From contig CP034986.1 in NCBI GenBank assembly GCA_004026145.2, positions 6,688,929 to 6,752,928 on the forward strand: DNA of 64,000 bases, given 5' to 3'. The notes beneath the pieces were generated by a model. That model saw only the letters and a program-made list of their open reading frames with translations, was not told the DNA's origin and made no database searches. This DNA is from Takifugu bimaculatus. Lineage: Eukaryota; Chordata; Actinopteri; Tetraodontiformes; Tetraodontidae. The position numbers and the translations under genes were made by a program. Of this stretch, positions 1 through 13,100 are shown one piece after another; position 1 is the stretch's first letter; every line of letters starts with the position of its first letter.

Positions 1-1483
1 AGCTGGAATAGATTGCCATTAAATAAAGAGGACATTAATAGGCTAAAGAAAAAGGTTTCAAATTTCAAATGTTCCACATAAAAGAACGGACATCATGTTA
101 TTCACACCTGGGTTTACAGTCCAGCGTGTGCAACGTATCAAAGCATTTAAGTCATTTTCTTTGCCCCTGGATGTGAATTTTTTTTCTCCCTTTCTTAAAT
201 TTCACATCACATGGCACTACAACACACACGCGCGCGCACGCACGCACCGCTGCCCCGTGTTTCACCGATCTGGGGGCAAACAAGCATTATATAACGAGTT
301 CATGGCCGGTTGATGGCGCTTGCTTGTTGAAAACACATTGTTCATCTGCGAATCTAAAGGGGAATTAAAACAGTTTGGTTGCCTCCTAGCATCACCCGAA
401 CACATTCAAAGAACCCGGTTCAGCTGTTGATCTGTTGTGATATTTTCCTTCCACTGCCTTCAGGCTGTGTATAGAACGTTGATAGGTATGTTTGACTGCA
501 TGGTGGATGTTTTGTTTTTTTTCTTTAATTCCTTATAAACAAAACTAACGTCACCCTCTATTTTTATTCCTCTTATCTCACTACATCCTGTGATAATGAT
601 GGCAGGGACTGGCCACCACCAGCCTGTAGATAACTGGGCTGCTGGGTAAAGGCTTGGACGCTGTTATCTGTCTAGTCCTCAGTTATCGTCTGAGTCTAAG
701 AGATTCTGCGTCCTGGTTTCCACCATAGATAGACCACACATTTCTTCTCCACTGACAAAAAGGAAGGGAACGGGGAGAAGTTCTGTGTAATGGAAGAGAG
801 ATAGGAGGCAGCCGAGTTTAGAGAGCTGCTCTTGTCTTTGCGTGTGGGCTCTTTTTTGGTTTGATGTCAGACAAGAGACGCCAAACAAAACTGAACAGCA
901 ACCAGCGCTCATCATGAAACACAGATGCTGTATCTCTTGCTCAATTTCACGTGCAACTTTTTTGCTACTTCAGCCATTTTCTGGTCTTAAAGTTTGGATT
1001 TTTATGTTAATAACTTCATTTTCCACTAGAATAAGCGACAGGGAACCGCCTGAAATATTTGGCAGCATGTACGTGTGCTGTCAGTGACTCACATGAGCTT
1101 CACGTCTTTGGACCACCTGCTGCGTCCAGTTCAATTATGATATATAATCTTAGTTTCCCTTCAATTCAATGTGTCAGTTTTTCTTCTTGTAAATGGAGGC
1201 ACTTTGAGCAAATTTTCAGTTGGCAAAGTCTGCCAGTAAAGCAAACGGCCGTGGATATAAATGAATAAAGGGAGCGTAAATGCGGTGAGGGGGTTTCAGA
1301 AACCCCCGCGCTCTATCATTTTTCACATATGTTTTCTTTTCTTGCCCATTTGGAATGTGAAAATACCTGCAGTCGGTTTACAAATGGGTTTTGCCAGCTT
1401 TACGTCACCACTCCAAACTTTATCCATCCACCCATCTGTCCTTCTGTCGGTCCATCCATCCAAACCTATAATTTGTCTTTTAG
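1..1483 (+). other. exoc6b: exoc6b intron, 3' portion (upstream part outside window)
   Basis: No coding exon is recognised here. It holds a short CA/CG-alternating tract (about 221-247), a T-run, and otherwise unremarkable AT-rich sequence. It ends in the acceptor of the first recognised exon. Confidence 0.7.
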
Positions 1484-1567
1484 GGTTTGCGTGATGTGTT
1501 TGAGAACTACTACAGAAAGCAGAGGAGGAAACAGGCTCGCCTTGTGCTGCAACCCCACTCTAACATG
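1484..1567 (+). CDS. exoc6b: exoc6b coding exon 1 of window (28 codons)
   Basis: The acceptor TTTTAG precedes GGT TTG CGT GAT, and the donor ATG|GTATGA follows. The exon is phase 0 at both ends. It encodes GLRDVFENYYRKQ..., matching the human stretch that ends in QPPSNM (here QPHSNM). No match to the preceding human exon (around VYRCLHIYSVL) is found in positions 1-1483, so the upstream intron runs off the window. Confidence 0.94.
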
Positions 1568-4081
1568 GTATGACCCTGCACCCTCACTTTTATATATTCG
1601 ATGAGGCTGCCGCACCGCTAACTGCACCTCCCCCTCCCTGAACCCATCACGTGCACATGTGCAATCCTTAATCAACCATTTATTAGGCTGAGAAAAGGTA
1701 GGTCTTTTAACTACAAACAAAAGCAACAGTAAACGGTTGTTTTGTAGTTTTGATCGTGTAAAAGTTTATATTGTTTAACGCCTGTTTTCATGTTTCAGCA
1801 TGAAACCCTGGAGGGATATAGGCGGTACTTCAATCAGATTGTTGGGTAAGACACCAAAATGATATGATCTTTTGTTCTATAATCCTTTTGAATGCCAGCG
1901 ATCGGTTCAGTATCATGGTACTTTGGCTAAAGACTGATCTACCAGTCTTTACATCTCCTCTCAGCTCCAGTCTAATACTTCATCTCCTGTTTAAGTCATT
2001 TCATCCTCTCCTCACTATTGAAGTAACCATCCAATAATTGTTAAAGCTGTGTTTCTTGGCAAAAGATTCACTGAGTGAGCAAAAGCCTTATTTTAAAACA
2101 AACATTTAAAAAGACCCCATACACCTGAACTTAGGGTGCGTCTGACTAGTTGACTTGCTTTAATCCATCCTTCAACTCTTCTTCAAGCCTTTCCATTCGC
2201 ACCCGCCTGCCCCCACTTGTCTTTTTCCTCTCATCCAACACCCCATCCTGGTCTTTCTCTCTCTGCCTCATATATGCAAACTGATAGAGTGAATGTGATT
2301 GGTGGTTGGCTCATTGCTATTTTTCCTTCTGCCTGAGAACACTGCATTTGCTTTGCCTGCAAGTCAGACATCCCTTTGTCCATTCGCCTGCTTTTTTTTC
2401 CTCGCACCATCCATCCATAAATGTCAGCGAGATTCTACATGGCAGAAGTTTGATTTGAACCTGTTTCAGTCGTCCTTTTTTTTCTATGCTTGGTTTAGTG
2501 TTTCATTTCAGTAAAAGCAGAAGTGGTAGAAAATAATGTATCTGGAAAGAGTCGAGTCTATCAAAAATTCCATCACAGCTTATTTACACTCCTTGATAAT
2601 GACAAAAAGAAAACTAACCGCGCACAGCCGTGCCACAGAGACGACCACAGTGCGGCTTATTGCGGTCTGGCAAGTCTCAGTGGGCACTGGTTTGAGTGAG
2701 ATGTGTTGTCAGGAGACATAAACCAAAGTCACTTTGCAGGCAATTTGATCCGTTATACAGTCAAGAGTGCAGCACTACACGAGTTTCAGGTCCATTGCTG
2801 AGACATCAACAGCTTTTTAATGCTTGGGTGGGTGAATGCCCAGCTGTCATGGGTACTTGTAAATGATTTTTGAACAGGATAGCCATGGCTGTTGGTTTGG
2901 AAAAGCTGTCAGAATCCAAAAGGCTGTGCAGCTGAATTCCCTGGGTTCTGGTGTATTGATTGAAGAGCTGTTTTGGGGGTGGTTGTGGTCATTAAAACTC
3001 TTGATTTGGGTATGTTTATGACTTGTTTTTCTCTTAATGTAGTTTCTTCGTTGTGGAGGATCATGTCCTTCACACCACACAGGGTTTGGTCAACAGGGCG
3101 TACGTGGAGGAGCTTTGGGAGTTGGCACTGTCCAAAATCATCGCCGCCTTAAGGACTCACTCGGTATGGCCCCACTTCCTGACTATATGATACGTCTATG
3201 TGGAATAGTGAATAAAGAACAAGAATGACACATGACTCTGTCTGCAGTCGTACTGTGACAACCCTGACCTGGTGTTAGATCTCAAGAATCTCATTGTCCT
3301 TTTTGCCGACACACTACAGGTATGTTTTAAAGTGATTAATGCTCCAATTTGAGTTTAATTTTGAATGCGCTATCTTGGAACATGCTCGTGAGATTGATGC
3401 CAGACTCCACCAGAGCCTGTTTTTAGCTTGAATCGAATGTGTAATCTTCTCAAGCCTTGTCTAATTTAGCCTCTTTGGAAATGCTTGTTAATCATCTGAT
3501 GTCACTGTCTCTTTCTTCTGTTTATTCACCGTTTAATATGAGTGAGGTTGATGAGAATAATAGGGAAATTGAGGGGATGTGGGTAAAAACTGGGCCAGAG
3601 AAACATTTGTAGCTAAGTGATGGAATGAAGGAAGAGATGTGCATTTCTCCAAATTTATGACATAATGAGGTGTAATTGATTTCTCTCTCAGGCAAACCTA
3701 ATAAAACATCTTACAGAGGCAAAAAAAATAAAGAAAAAGGAAGAATCTATGTTTCTGTCATTATCCTCAGCTACAACTAAGCTTGTCCTCCTTGAAGCGG
3801 AACACTGACCAATATTCCGCCTGTCCCTCTTTCACAGGGTTATGGCTTTCCGGTGTCCCAGTTGTTTGACATGCTGCTGGAGATGAGGGAGCAATATGGC
3901 GAAATCCTGCTGAAGAGATGGAATATCACCTTCAGGTAGATTCTGAGGTTCATGTAGCAAGCTGACACGAGTCCCCCTGTGTACCTGCGTGCGTGTTTCC
4001 ACGTCCAACGAGGGCACAATGCACGCTGCACTGACCTTCACCTCTTTAGTCATAGGGGTGCACCATGTTTTGGGACCACTG

Positions 4082-4120
<39 letters not shown>

Positions 4121-7100
4121 ACACACACACACACACACAAATGCTCATGTTAGGTTGTGGGAAACTTCCTCATCCTGGTTTTGAAGTTTTACAACCAGCC
4201 AGAGAGAGGAAGTCTTTTAAAGCAGACGTCCGGAACATTCTTTACCCTTCAGAATGGGTAGTACCCTTTAAAGATTGAGTTCATTTATATCTGTGTGTGT
4301 GTGCGTATGTGTGTGTGTTTTTGTGTGTTTGGTCTTAGATGCCATTGTTTCTCCATCACTTTTGTCCAATGACACCAGTGGGACTGGGAGTGAGAATGAA
4401 CAAATAAACACACACTCCCTTTTTCTCACACACACTTATAGACGTACACAAACACACACTAGGGAAGCCACAGGAATGTTGTGTTGTATTGTTGGAGAGG
4501 GAGCACTCTCCGGTTCACGGCCTCTCCATGGAACATTGGAACGTCCGAACTCTGGAGTGCCAGCAAGAGAGGGGGTGGTGCAATAAGGGAGGTTGTTAAG
4601 AAAACCTCACGAATAAGAATGACCCCCAATGGGTGTCTGTGTGTGTGTGTGTGTGCGTGCATGTGAGGACAGAGAGGGTGAGTGAGAATGTGTTGTTTAT
4701 ATCTGTCAACCTCTTAGGAAGTTGTTTACCTGATTTTGCTTTTGGTTCTTTCCGTTCTGTAGGCAGGTGCTGGACCAGGACAACTACAGTCCAATACCGG
4801 TCTCAACGGAGCAAGAGTACAGACACTATACTTCCCAGTTTCCCCTTCAAGACCCCGAATTGGAAAAGGTAGCCTGTCAGAGAGAGGTTAAAAGAACTCT
4901 GAGGCTGCTATAGAGGAGGCTGATATTTCTCCTTCTGCACTAACTGATGCAGTATTTCAGCCCTTTATGTTTTATCAATAAATCACTATGTCTTGCTTGA
5001 TGGGTGACTGGTGTGTTTTGAATAAAAAGCTGATTTTCTTCTTTTCCCTTTAGCTTCCCTTCCCCAAGAAGCTTCCCTTCTCTGAGTTTGTGCCAAAAGT
5101 CTACTGCCAACTCAAAGAGTTCATCTACGCTTGTCTGAAATACTCTGAAGACCTACACCTCAGGTACACCTGCACCCAGACTCTCTGCTTTTGGTTTTAA
5201 CCTTCTTATTCAAGTTCACGCTCAGTGAGTATTGAAATTCCAAACATTCTGGAGTAGTGGTTGCTACGTGTTGTCATATCCCTGCTCCCCAATCACTGAT
5301 TTTCTGCCATTTTTCCTTTTAAGTTTTCATCACTCATGCAAACAAACAAACAGACTTTCCCTGGCTGATTCTTTCCAGTCTGACAAGGGGCCTTTGTCTC
5401 ATTACAACTGGCACACACAGGCAAACGCAACACTACAATACGGCAATCAAGGCCGGTTTCTGTTCCATATACCGTTGAGGTTAAACGACCTTATTAAAGT
5501 TTGTGTGTTTATCTGCGTATGTATTGGTTACGGTTGATGGAAGAATTAACTAATACAATGCAGCTACTCTTCTCAAGGAGAGATGAGCAATCAGGAAATG
5601 ACTTCCGCTGTCCAGAAGGATTCCATTGAGCTTCGATTCAGCCAGACTCACACACACACAAGCCACGCACGCATGTGTGTTTGTCTGTATAGTATAGTTA
5701 CTGCACACATATATATGTATATACACATGTATGTGTATATGCATATACTGTATATAAGCTCTTCACATTTAAAGTTTTAACATCCATTCTTCGACAGGTT
5801 TGCATTTTAAATATCAGTTTCCCTTTGAACTCGTTTTTACATCTGTATTTGTGTTGATATGGACACGTGTATGTGGATTAGTGTGTTGATTCTCTGTGGG
5901 GGCTGGGAACCAGGAAGGTACCATTGATCCGTGACGGGCGGAAAAAAAGGGGAAGGAGACGGGAGGAGGAGTGATTGAAAAAGAGCTCTTCTAATCAAAG
6001 GGCAGGCATTGGCAAAATAGACAACAAAGGGTGCAAGAAAGATGCAAACAGCCTGCGTGCATGTCTGTTTGCAGATGGGACCAGATGAAAAGATTTGACC
6101 CAGGGGAGGAAATCCTGCTTTTCCTGTGTTTAATCAAAAACTGTGATTAAAGACGAGGAGCTACCTAAGACAGACCTGCTGTTTTTATGATAAATTTCAA
6201 GCGCAGAGAATATTTAAATGGAAAAACATGCTGCTGCTTAACAATAAAAAGGGAATTAATTATAAACTGTTGCATCCAAACGGCATTTTCAAACCAGAGC
6301 CTGCCAGGTGAGGCAACAGTTTGTAAACTGCTTTTAAAACGTGTCTGCCTAAAGAAAACGCCACCTGACAGATGCTTTTCGTGCTACAGTTTCTCTCCGC
6401 TGCCTTGCTGACCAGACAGCACTAATCGCCCCTCTCAATCAGAGCAATGGCTCCACGATTCGACCTGCCTTGGCTTCTAAGCGACAGCTATCTGGTTACC
6501 GCAGCGGCGCACTCCTTCCTGCTTCAAACACATGTCCGGAAGTCAGCAGAATGATGGAATAGGGCTGGTTATTGATCCCTCTGATCTCTGACCTTGACCT
6601 CTGTGGCTCTGATTGGACAAAAGGGAGAGTGGGCTTGTGTATGCGTTCCCTCTCTAAGCGTAGATCAGGTGTATTGTGCTCAACAGTCGCGGGGGTGTTT
6701 CCGAGGAACTCTGTTGGAACTGGATATCAATATTGACCATCTAATTAGCTGCCAGTTCTGTGATAAGGGGTTAATTTTTTTTTCCCTTCTTAGTCTGCTG
6801 CTCCCAGTTGACACATTTATGTTGAGTGATTGTGGCATAAATGGGGATATTTAGCTTCCGGGGCATTTCTGTAGTTGCATGCAGTCAGACCTGTGTGCGT
6901 TTGGGTTCAGTGTCATCTCTGCTCTCTGCGCACACCATTTTTGTACACTCTGCACTTTTGCTTCTGCAGGATCCCCCCCCCCCTTCTGCTTTAAATTGTT
7001 GGAACATTTTTGGGATTCCTCTGCCTTTTTGGAAACAGAGTTTGGAATTCCAGCTCTAATTCTCCCTCGGGCGACACAAATTGTGCCTGTGTTGTGTGTT

Positions 7101-10100
7101 GAATTCCAGGCACAGACAATTTGCTGATTTGGTTGGAACGCTAGCCACAGGGTGTTGGAAGCTAACATCCATATGCACTAAAGCACAGTTGGAACTTCTG
7201 TATCTGTGTCATCATCCCGCACTAGAAAGCCACAGACAATTGATATTGATTTCACTCCATGTGACCTTTTCATGTGTATTTTACAGTAAAATCACTTAAT
7301 TTAGTCATCATTTATTGTTACGCCACACATAATGTGGCCTTTTGGCCGTCTTTTAACATACTTTGCTTTGTGGAAAATTGAACACAATGAACAATTGCAG
7401 TGTTTATCTGCAATCAGGTTGACATTTGGACAAGTTAAAGAGATCATATGTGACATTTCTTTGTTCAAGACAACTTAAAGCAACGAGAGCCATGTAAGCG
7501 TTCCAGTCAGCCCCATGGGTCATACCATGCTCGTGTACTCATTTGAATTGGCTGGCGTTTTGATTTTTTCCGAATAGATTGTCAGACAGAGAACTTCACC
7601 TAAACTGTTTATATTGGCGTTGAGACACTGCAGCTTTCTTTGAGAAATGGAAGAAATCACTTCTGCATAGTCACTGGTTTTCTGCTGTTGTCTTTCTGTG
7701 TGTGTGTGCATGTGTGTGCATGTGTGTGTACAGTTCCACTGAGGTGGATGATATGATCCGCAAGTCGACAAATCTTCTGCTGACCAGAACCCTGAGCCAC
7801 TGTCTGCAATACGCCATTAAGAAGAAGAATGTGGGACTGGCAGAGGTACTGTGTGTGTGTCTGTGTGTGTCTGTGTGTGTAATTAATATACAGTAGTATG
7901 AACAACTTAAGTGTGACTTGGTTGCTCGGAGTTTTTCCGCTTCGACCAAATTCACAAAACCAGACATTTCCTGTTTTTTTTCAACCTGTTGTTATTATTG
8001 CGGTTGCCATAACTCCAGTTTGGTGATACCGAGCAGTGAGTCTAATTTTCCACTTCCATGGGCTGTTTGTTTCCATGACCCTACCTGGAGAACAAAGGCT
8101 CACAAGAACAGAATGTAAACTATGGCATTCGAAAATCATCTTGATGTTTGTTTGTTTTTTTTCCAGTTTCTGAGGTGTTTATTTTTGGCCTCTTGACTGA
8201 AATAAAATGGATCAATTTAGACTTCACATACCCAAAGATGCTCATCAGCCTCTGTGTTTGTATCCAGTTGGTGCAGGTGATCATAAACACAACCCACTTG
8301 GAGCAGAGCTGTCACTACCTGGAGGAGTTCATATCAAACATTACCAATGTCCCACCGCACACAGTTAATGCTACCAAGCTGTACGGGACTTCAACCTTTA
8401 AGGTACTTCTCAGAACCTGCGTTTCTCAAATATATGTATATATATAAATACATAGGTGTGTGTGTGTGTGTGTCCACTACTCGACCCATGCGAGTGCCGT
8501 GATCTGTCCTTTTTCAGGATGCGCGTCATTCAGCCGAGGCAGAGATTTACACCAGCCTAAATGCCAAAATTGACCAGTTTCTGCAGCTCGCCGATTATGA
8601 TTGGTTGGTTTCAGCACAAGGAGACAACGCCGAAGCCAGTGACTACCTGATTGACCTGATAGCTTTTCTGAGGAGTACCTTCAGTGTTTTCACCAATCTG
8701 CCTGTAAGTCCACGCCGACACATGTGCCATACCACAGATTTGTCGCTGTCATTGTGCAGATTTGTGTACACGTTTGTTTCTGCTTGTAGCAGATCTAGTC
8801 AAGTCATTTTTAAAGGTTTAATGGCCTTTACTTAAATTAGTTTACATATTGGTCCACAAAATAAGTAATGCGTTTATGCGAAAGATCCTTTTCTCTTGAA
8901 ATACAGCATGAGGGATGTTTCTGTTTCACCACAAAATACCGTAACCGGAGAGATACATATGTCGTTTCGTGTTTTTGTCTTATACGTGGTGTTTGTTTTT
9001 ATCTGAAGTACGTATGTTATTCCATACATCAATGTTAATATCCCTAAAGGTGAAGGATTTTTTTAGTATAAACCATGCGCGTGCGGGGAAGAATGTAGGT
9101 TACATAAGCTCGCTCAGTGGTCTGTCTGCCTGGTAGCGTGAGGCGATGCGGGGGAAAGACAAATCGGCTTTAGTTCGTTATGTTGTATATAGACTTGTTA
9201 CGGGGCAGATCATTAACATGGGGCCCTCTTAAGCTCATTAGAGAGTGAACTGGTCAGGTCAGGAGCACCAGATCATACAGAGGCTCAGGCTATTGACTCT
9301 ATAGCCTCAACATAATGATGTTGGACTATGAGCCACAACATTCTATTGCATTAGGAGCAGTTTTAATAATTGATATTTAGGTTTATTTGGAATTTGCCGA
9401 TAGAATCGACCACATGGAAGCAACTCATTTTTATTTTTGCAATATTAATTAGAAATTTTAAGTTAATTTGTGCATTTTAATTACTACCCAAGCTTTGTCT
9501 TGCAACCGTTCATTACTAGAATTGCCTAATTTGCCTTTGTGTTTTAACTATACTGGTCATGTTTAAGGTATAATGGGCCAGCCTCATTTCTCCAGCAGCC
9601 ATGAGAGGAAGTCTGAGCAATTCTCACATTCTGTTCTGAGATTGTAGTCGAGCTCTCAGGCCCAAATACTTTGATACTTGGGTGTTTTGGAAATACAGCA
9701 CATGAATAACCTCATTTTTGTGCAGTAACATCTACTGTATGTACCATGTGTATATAGATAATTGCACATGATCCTTAATCAGCTTTAGTATAAGATGGAT
9801 TTTAGCACATAATGGAACAGTAACGCTGAAACAGACAGGAGGTTTTAAGATTGCACATGTGGGGTTGGTCAGAGCAGGTCACAAGGCCACGAGGCTACAC
9901 ACACAATGTGCTCAAGCTAAGTGTTTTCCAGCACTTCTAAGAAGCTTTTCCTTCACCCCCACGAGCTCCGGACATGACCCCGTCACACACGCCTCCTAAG
10001 TAGATCAAATGCCGCGGGCCTGAAAAGCTGGGTGGTATGACCCTCTAAAACAAGAGGTGATCATGTAAAAGAGTCATGTTTCACAAATGAATTTGATACT

Positions 10101-13100
10101 TTTACTGGACTTCTGGACTGTCAGTATTGGATGTATGGTGAATAGGTTGTAGCTTTCCAGGAAATGGGGTCCATTTATCCAAGGATGATCTTTTTTTTAA
10201 TTTTTCTATGAATTTATGAATCAATATAAACATAGAAACTTAATATTCTCATAGCAGCAGGACAATGTCTCTATCTCTTAGAGACATGCTCATATCACCC
10301 TTGTTGGCGCTGGAGAGAAAAATGGTTCTTTGTCCAAAAAGACCACTCAAAGTCGGCGTGAGCTAACTGTTCATAATCCAATTGAGCTCAAATTTAGAGA
10401 TGGACCGGGAAAGCTTGAAAAAGGCCTCTTGAGTGAAAATAATTGTGGGAATTACTAGGAAAAATCTGGATTCTCTGTTGACCATAGCGTTCAAGTTTTA
10501 TTCCCTTAAATCTCACTGATCTGTTTTCTGTTTTGCTCGGACTTTTGGCGGCCGCTCCTCGTCTGTCTGCTTAGGACTTACAGAATTCTCCATGGTGCTT
10601 CAGCACGTCACAACAAATTGCCAGATAAAGCCAGATTAGCATCATCTCAGGAGCAATAAATACTTTGCACACAGGGATGGAAACAGCTGCCAATGTCCTT
10701 ACAGTGAAAGGATTCAGGACTTTTCTTTTCCATGCAGTATTTTCTCTTTTTCATTTTCCTTCACCTTTTATTGTTCCTTCGATTGCATCCGCTTAATTTC
10801 TGGGTGTATCTTTGTTACCATAGGGCACGCCTGTAGAACATGCGACTCTGCCGGTGAGTATTTGGGTTGTTGTGGTGACAGAGTGATGATAACCAGTCCC
10901 TGATCTTCCTTAACCCTACAGTTTTGACCCTAAATTGCCACTGGCGAGTTCTCCAAACCAGCATGTGAGATGAAATCCAGTGCAGATGCATGTTTGCCTG
11001 AATCTGTCATCGTACCTAACTATGTGTTTCAGCAAGAAACAACGTTTTACCAGCCAGTCGCCATCTGTTACGATGAAAGCCGTAAAGATAAAATCAGTGT
11101 CGTTTATCATTGTTGTCCCACCTCTTGACTTTTGGCTGCCCTAACCCACACTTGTTTGATTGACAGGTTTCTGGAAGGGCAGAGAGCATATTATTCACCG
11201 TGTCAAATCCCTTCCAGGAGATGCGAATCAGTGCGTTACAGCATTGTGAAATGGTGACTTAACTTAGCTGTTGTGTTTTGAACTCATCTTCCTCCTGCCG
11301 TGATGCGTTCACAGTATCTCAGAACAAACAAAGGCGAGGAAATTAGTTCTAGGGAGTATCAGGAAGCTCTCAGAAAGCATAAGATGTGGAGATATCCTCC
11401 GAATAACGTTAAACTGAACACTCGTTCATTGGAATTCAGCGCTTGTCTTGCATAACTACACATTTCAGCAAACAGGTTCAAGCCCCTGTATCTCTTTAAC
11501 AGATCAGTGTGACTGACTATGGCTGGACAGATAGAGTAGAGCTGCATGTTTGTGATTCTCTTCAGCGGACTCTACATTTGCTCTGATGTACGGCTGGAAA
11601 AAGGAGTGAGTTGACTCAACAAAGCTGCAGTCTTGCGTTACGGAGAGAGCTTCCTCCATCTGGCCTCGGCACAGCTGCATGATGCCAGATCACAAAATAA
11701 GGTTCCAAAGGCTTAAATGTGGCATAAATGAGTCGAGAGAATTTCCACCGCCTTGACCTTTTCTGACTTATTATTAAAGGCTGTCATTTATTTGTCTATT
11801 TCTTGGATTTTCTAATCGAGTGGTGATGTCATCTCATTAGACACTCATAATTTTGAGGTTTCCACCTTTTGTCATTGTTTTGGTTTGCACCTAATGCTAA
11901 GCAAAATTCAACAAGTGTGTTGTTCTTAATCAGAATATTTTGCTGTTAATCTGTCTGCTTTACTTTCTTTACTTACATCTTTGGCTTCATTTCCATTCCC
12001 TTTTTCTCCCTCTCAACTGTTCCCTCCTCCATTTCTTGTCCATTTGTTCAGCAGTTAGCAGCTGAGTAGTTTATAATGAGCTCTTTGAACGTCTCATTTT
12101 TTTTGGGTGGCAGGCACTGGGATGGCGAGGCGAAGATTGGGAAGAATTTGGAAGGAAAAGAGTGCATTTCTCAACACTTATCCCTTCTTTTCCTGCTCTC
12201 TTCATTAGTCACACCCCCGTTCCTTTCATCTTTACTTTATATTTACCCATTTTTTCATCTTCTCTAATAGCCTCTTACTTCTGTTTTTATTCACGCCCAA
12301 GCATTTTAATTTTTTTCCCCCTGAGCCATAAATATCTCTTTTTGCAGCCGTGGTTATTTATTTATTTATTTTTTAAAGCTTTTGGCATTTTAAGACCTGT
12401 TGCAGTTAAATTGCTGGATGTTCACAATCAGACAAAACTACCTTAATTTGTATTGCTCTTTGTGGTTTCTGTCAGGAAAAGGTTGTTTCTTTCTTTCACT
12501 GGTGCAGAAGTATAAGAAAAGGGTCTTATTCTTCAGCTGCGAGGACATTGCTGTGATTCAATGTCCAATCTTGTCCAATCATTGCTGATTGGACAAGATT
12601 CCAAGGTTCAGAGGAATCCGCTTGGTTTTAATGATGATGTGACTCGGTAACGCAGACGACAGTTTTGTTGTTAACTTTATTACTTCTTTCTTAGCTTTTC
12701 TCTTTTATATTTATTTATTTTGCTTGCTAATTTGTTTGCTTTATTAATTTTTCTGCTGTTCTACTATTGACAGTCAAATTCCCACAAATCTCAAGCTGGT
12801 AAGCTTTATCAACAACAGCTTCGGCCACCAGATGGTATTTTTACATTAGGAGTCAGATTAACCTCAAAACAATGTTTCATTTTCCATTTTTCCACCCCCT
12901 ACATTACTTTCCCTTCTCTTGTTCTTTCTTTGTATTTATGTTCTCCCCCTCAGCCTTTTCCCCTAAAATCCTCCTTATCCATTTCTTCTCACCTCTTTCC
13001 TTTTGACCTTTCCTTTCTTTCCTCTTCCCCCCTACCTTTACTTCCCCACATCGCGCCTCAGGTTAATTATTCCCAGTTGTCTGTACTGAACCTGGAGACG

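Larger units (their letters stand above)
5164..7733 (+). other. exoc6b: exoc6b intron between window exons 7 and 8, containing an enhancer-like block
   Basis: A 2.57-kb intron. CA and alternating AT/GT patches lie at about 5648-5760. A long non-repetitive stretch at about 5980-6800 has TCF/LEF-like, homeodomain-like and nuclear-receptor motifs. A C10 run lies near 6972. The TG tract at 7697-7730 leads directly into the acceptor. Confidence 0.8.

Noticed and set aside
458..492. Possible tiny exon in the first intron (CTTCAG ... ATAG|GTATGT)
   Set aside because: The enclosed 22 nt or so is out of phase with the gene and contains stops in two frames. It is best explained by chance splice-like words.
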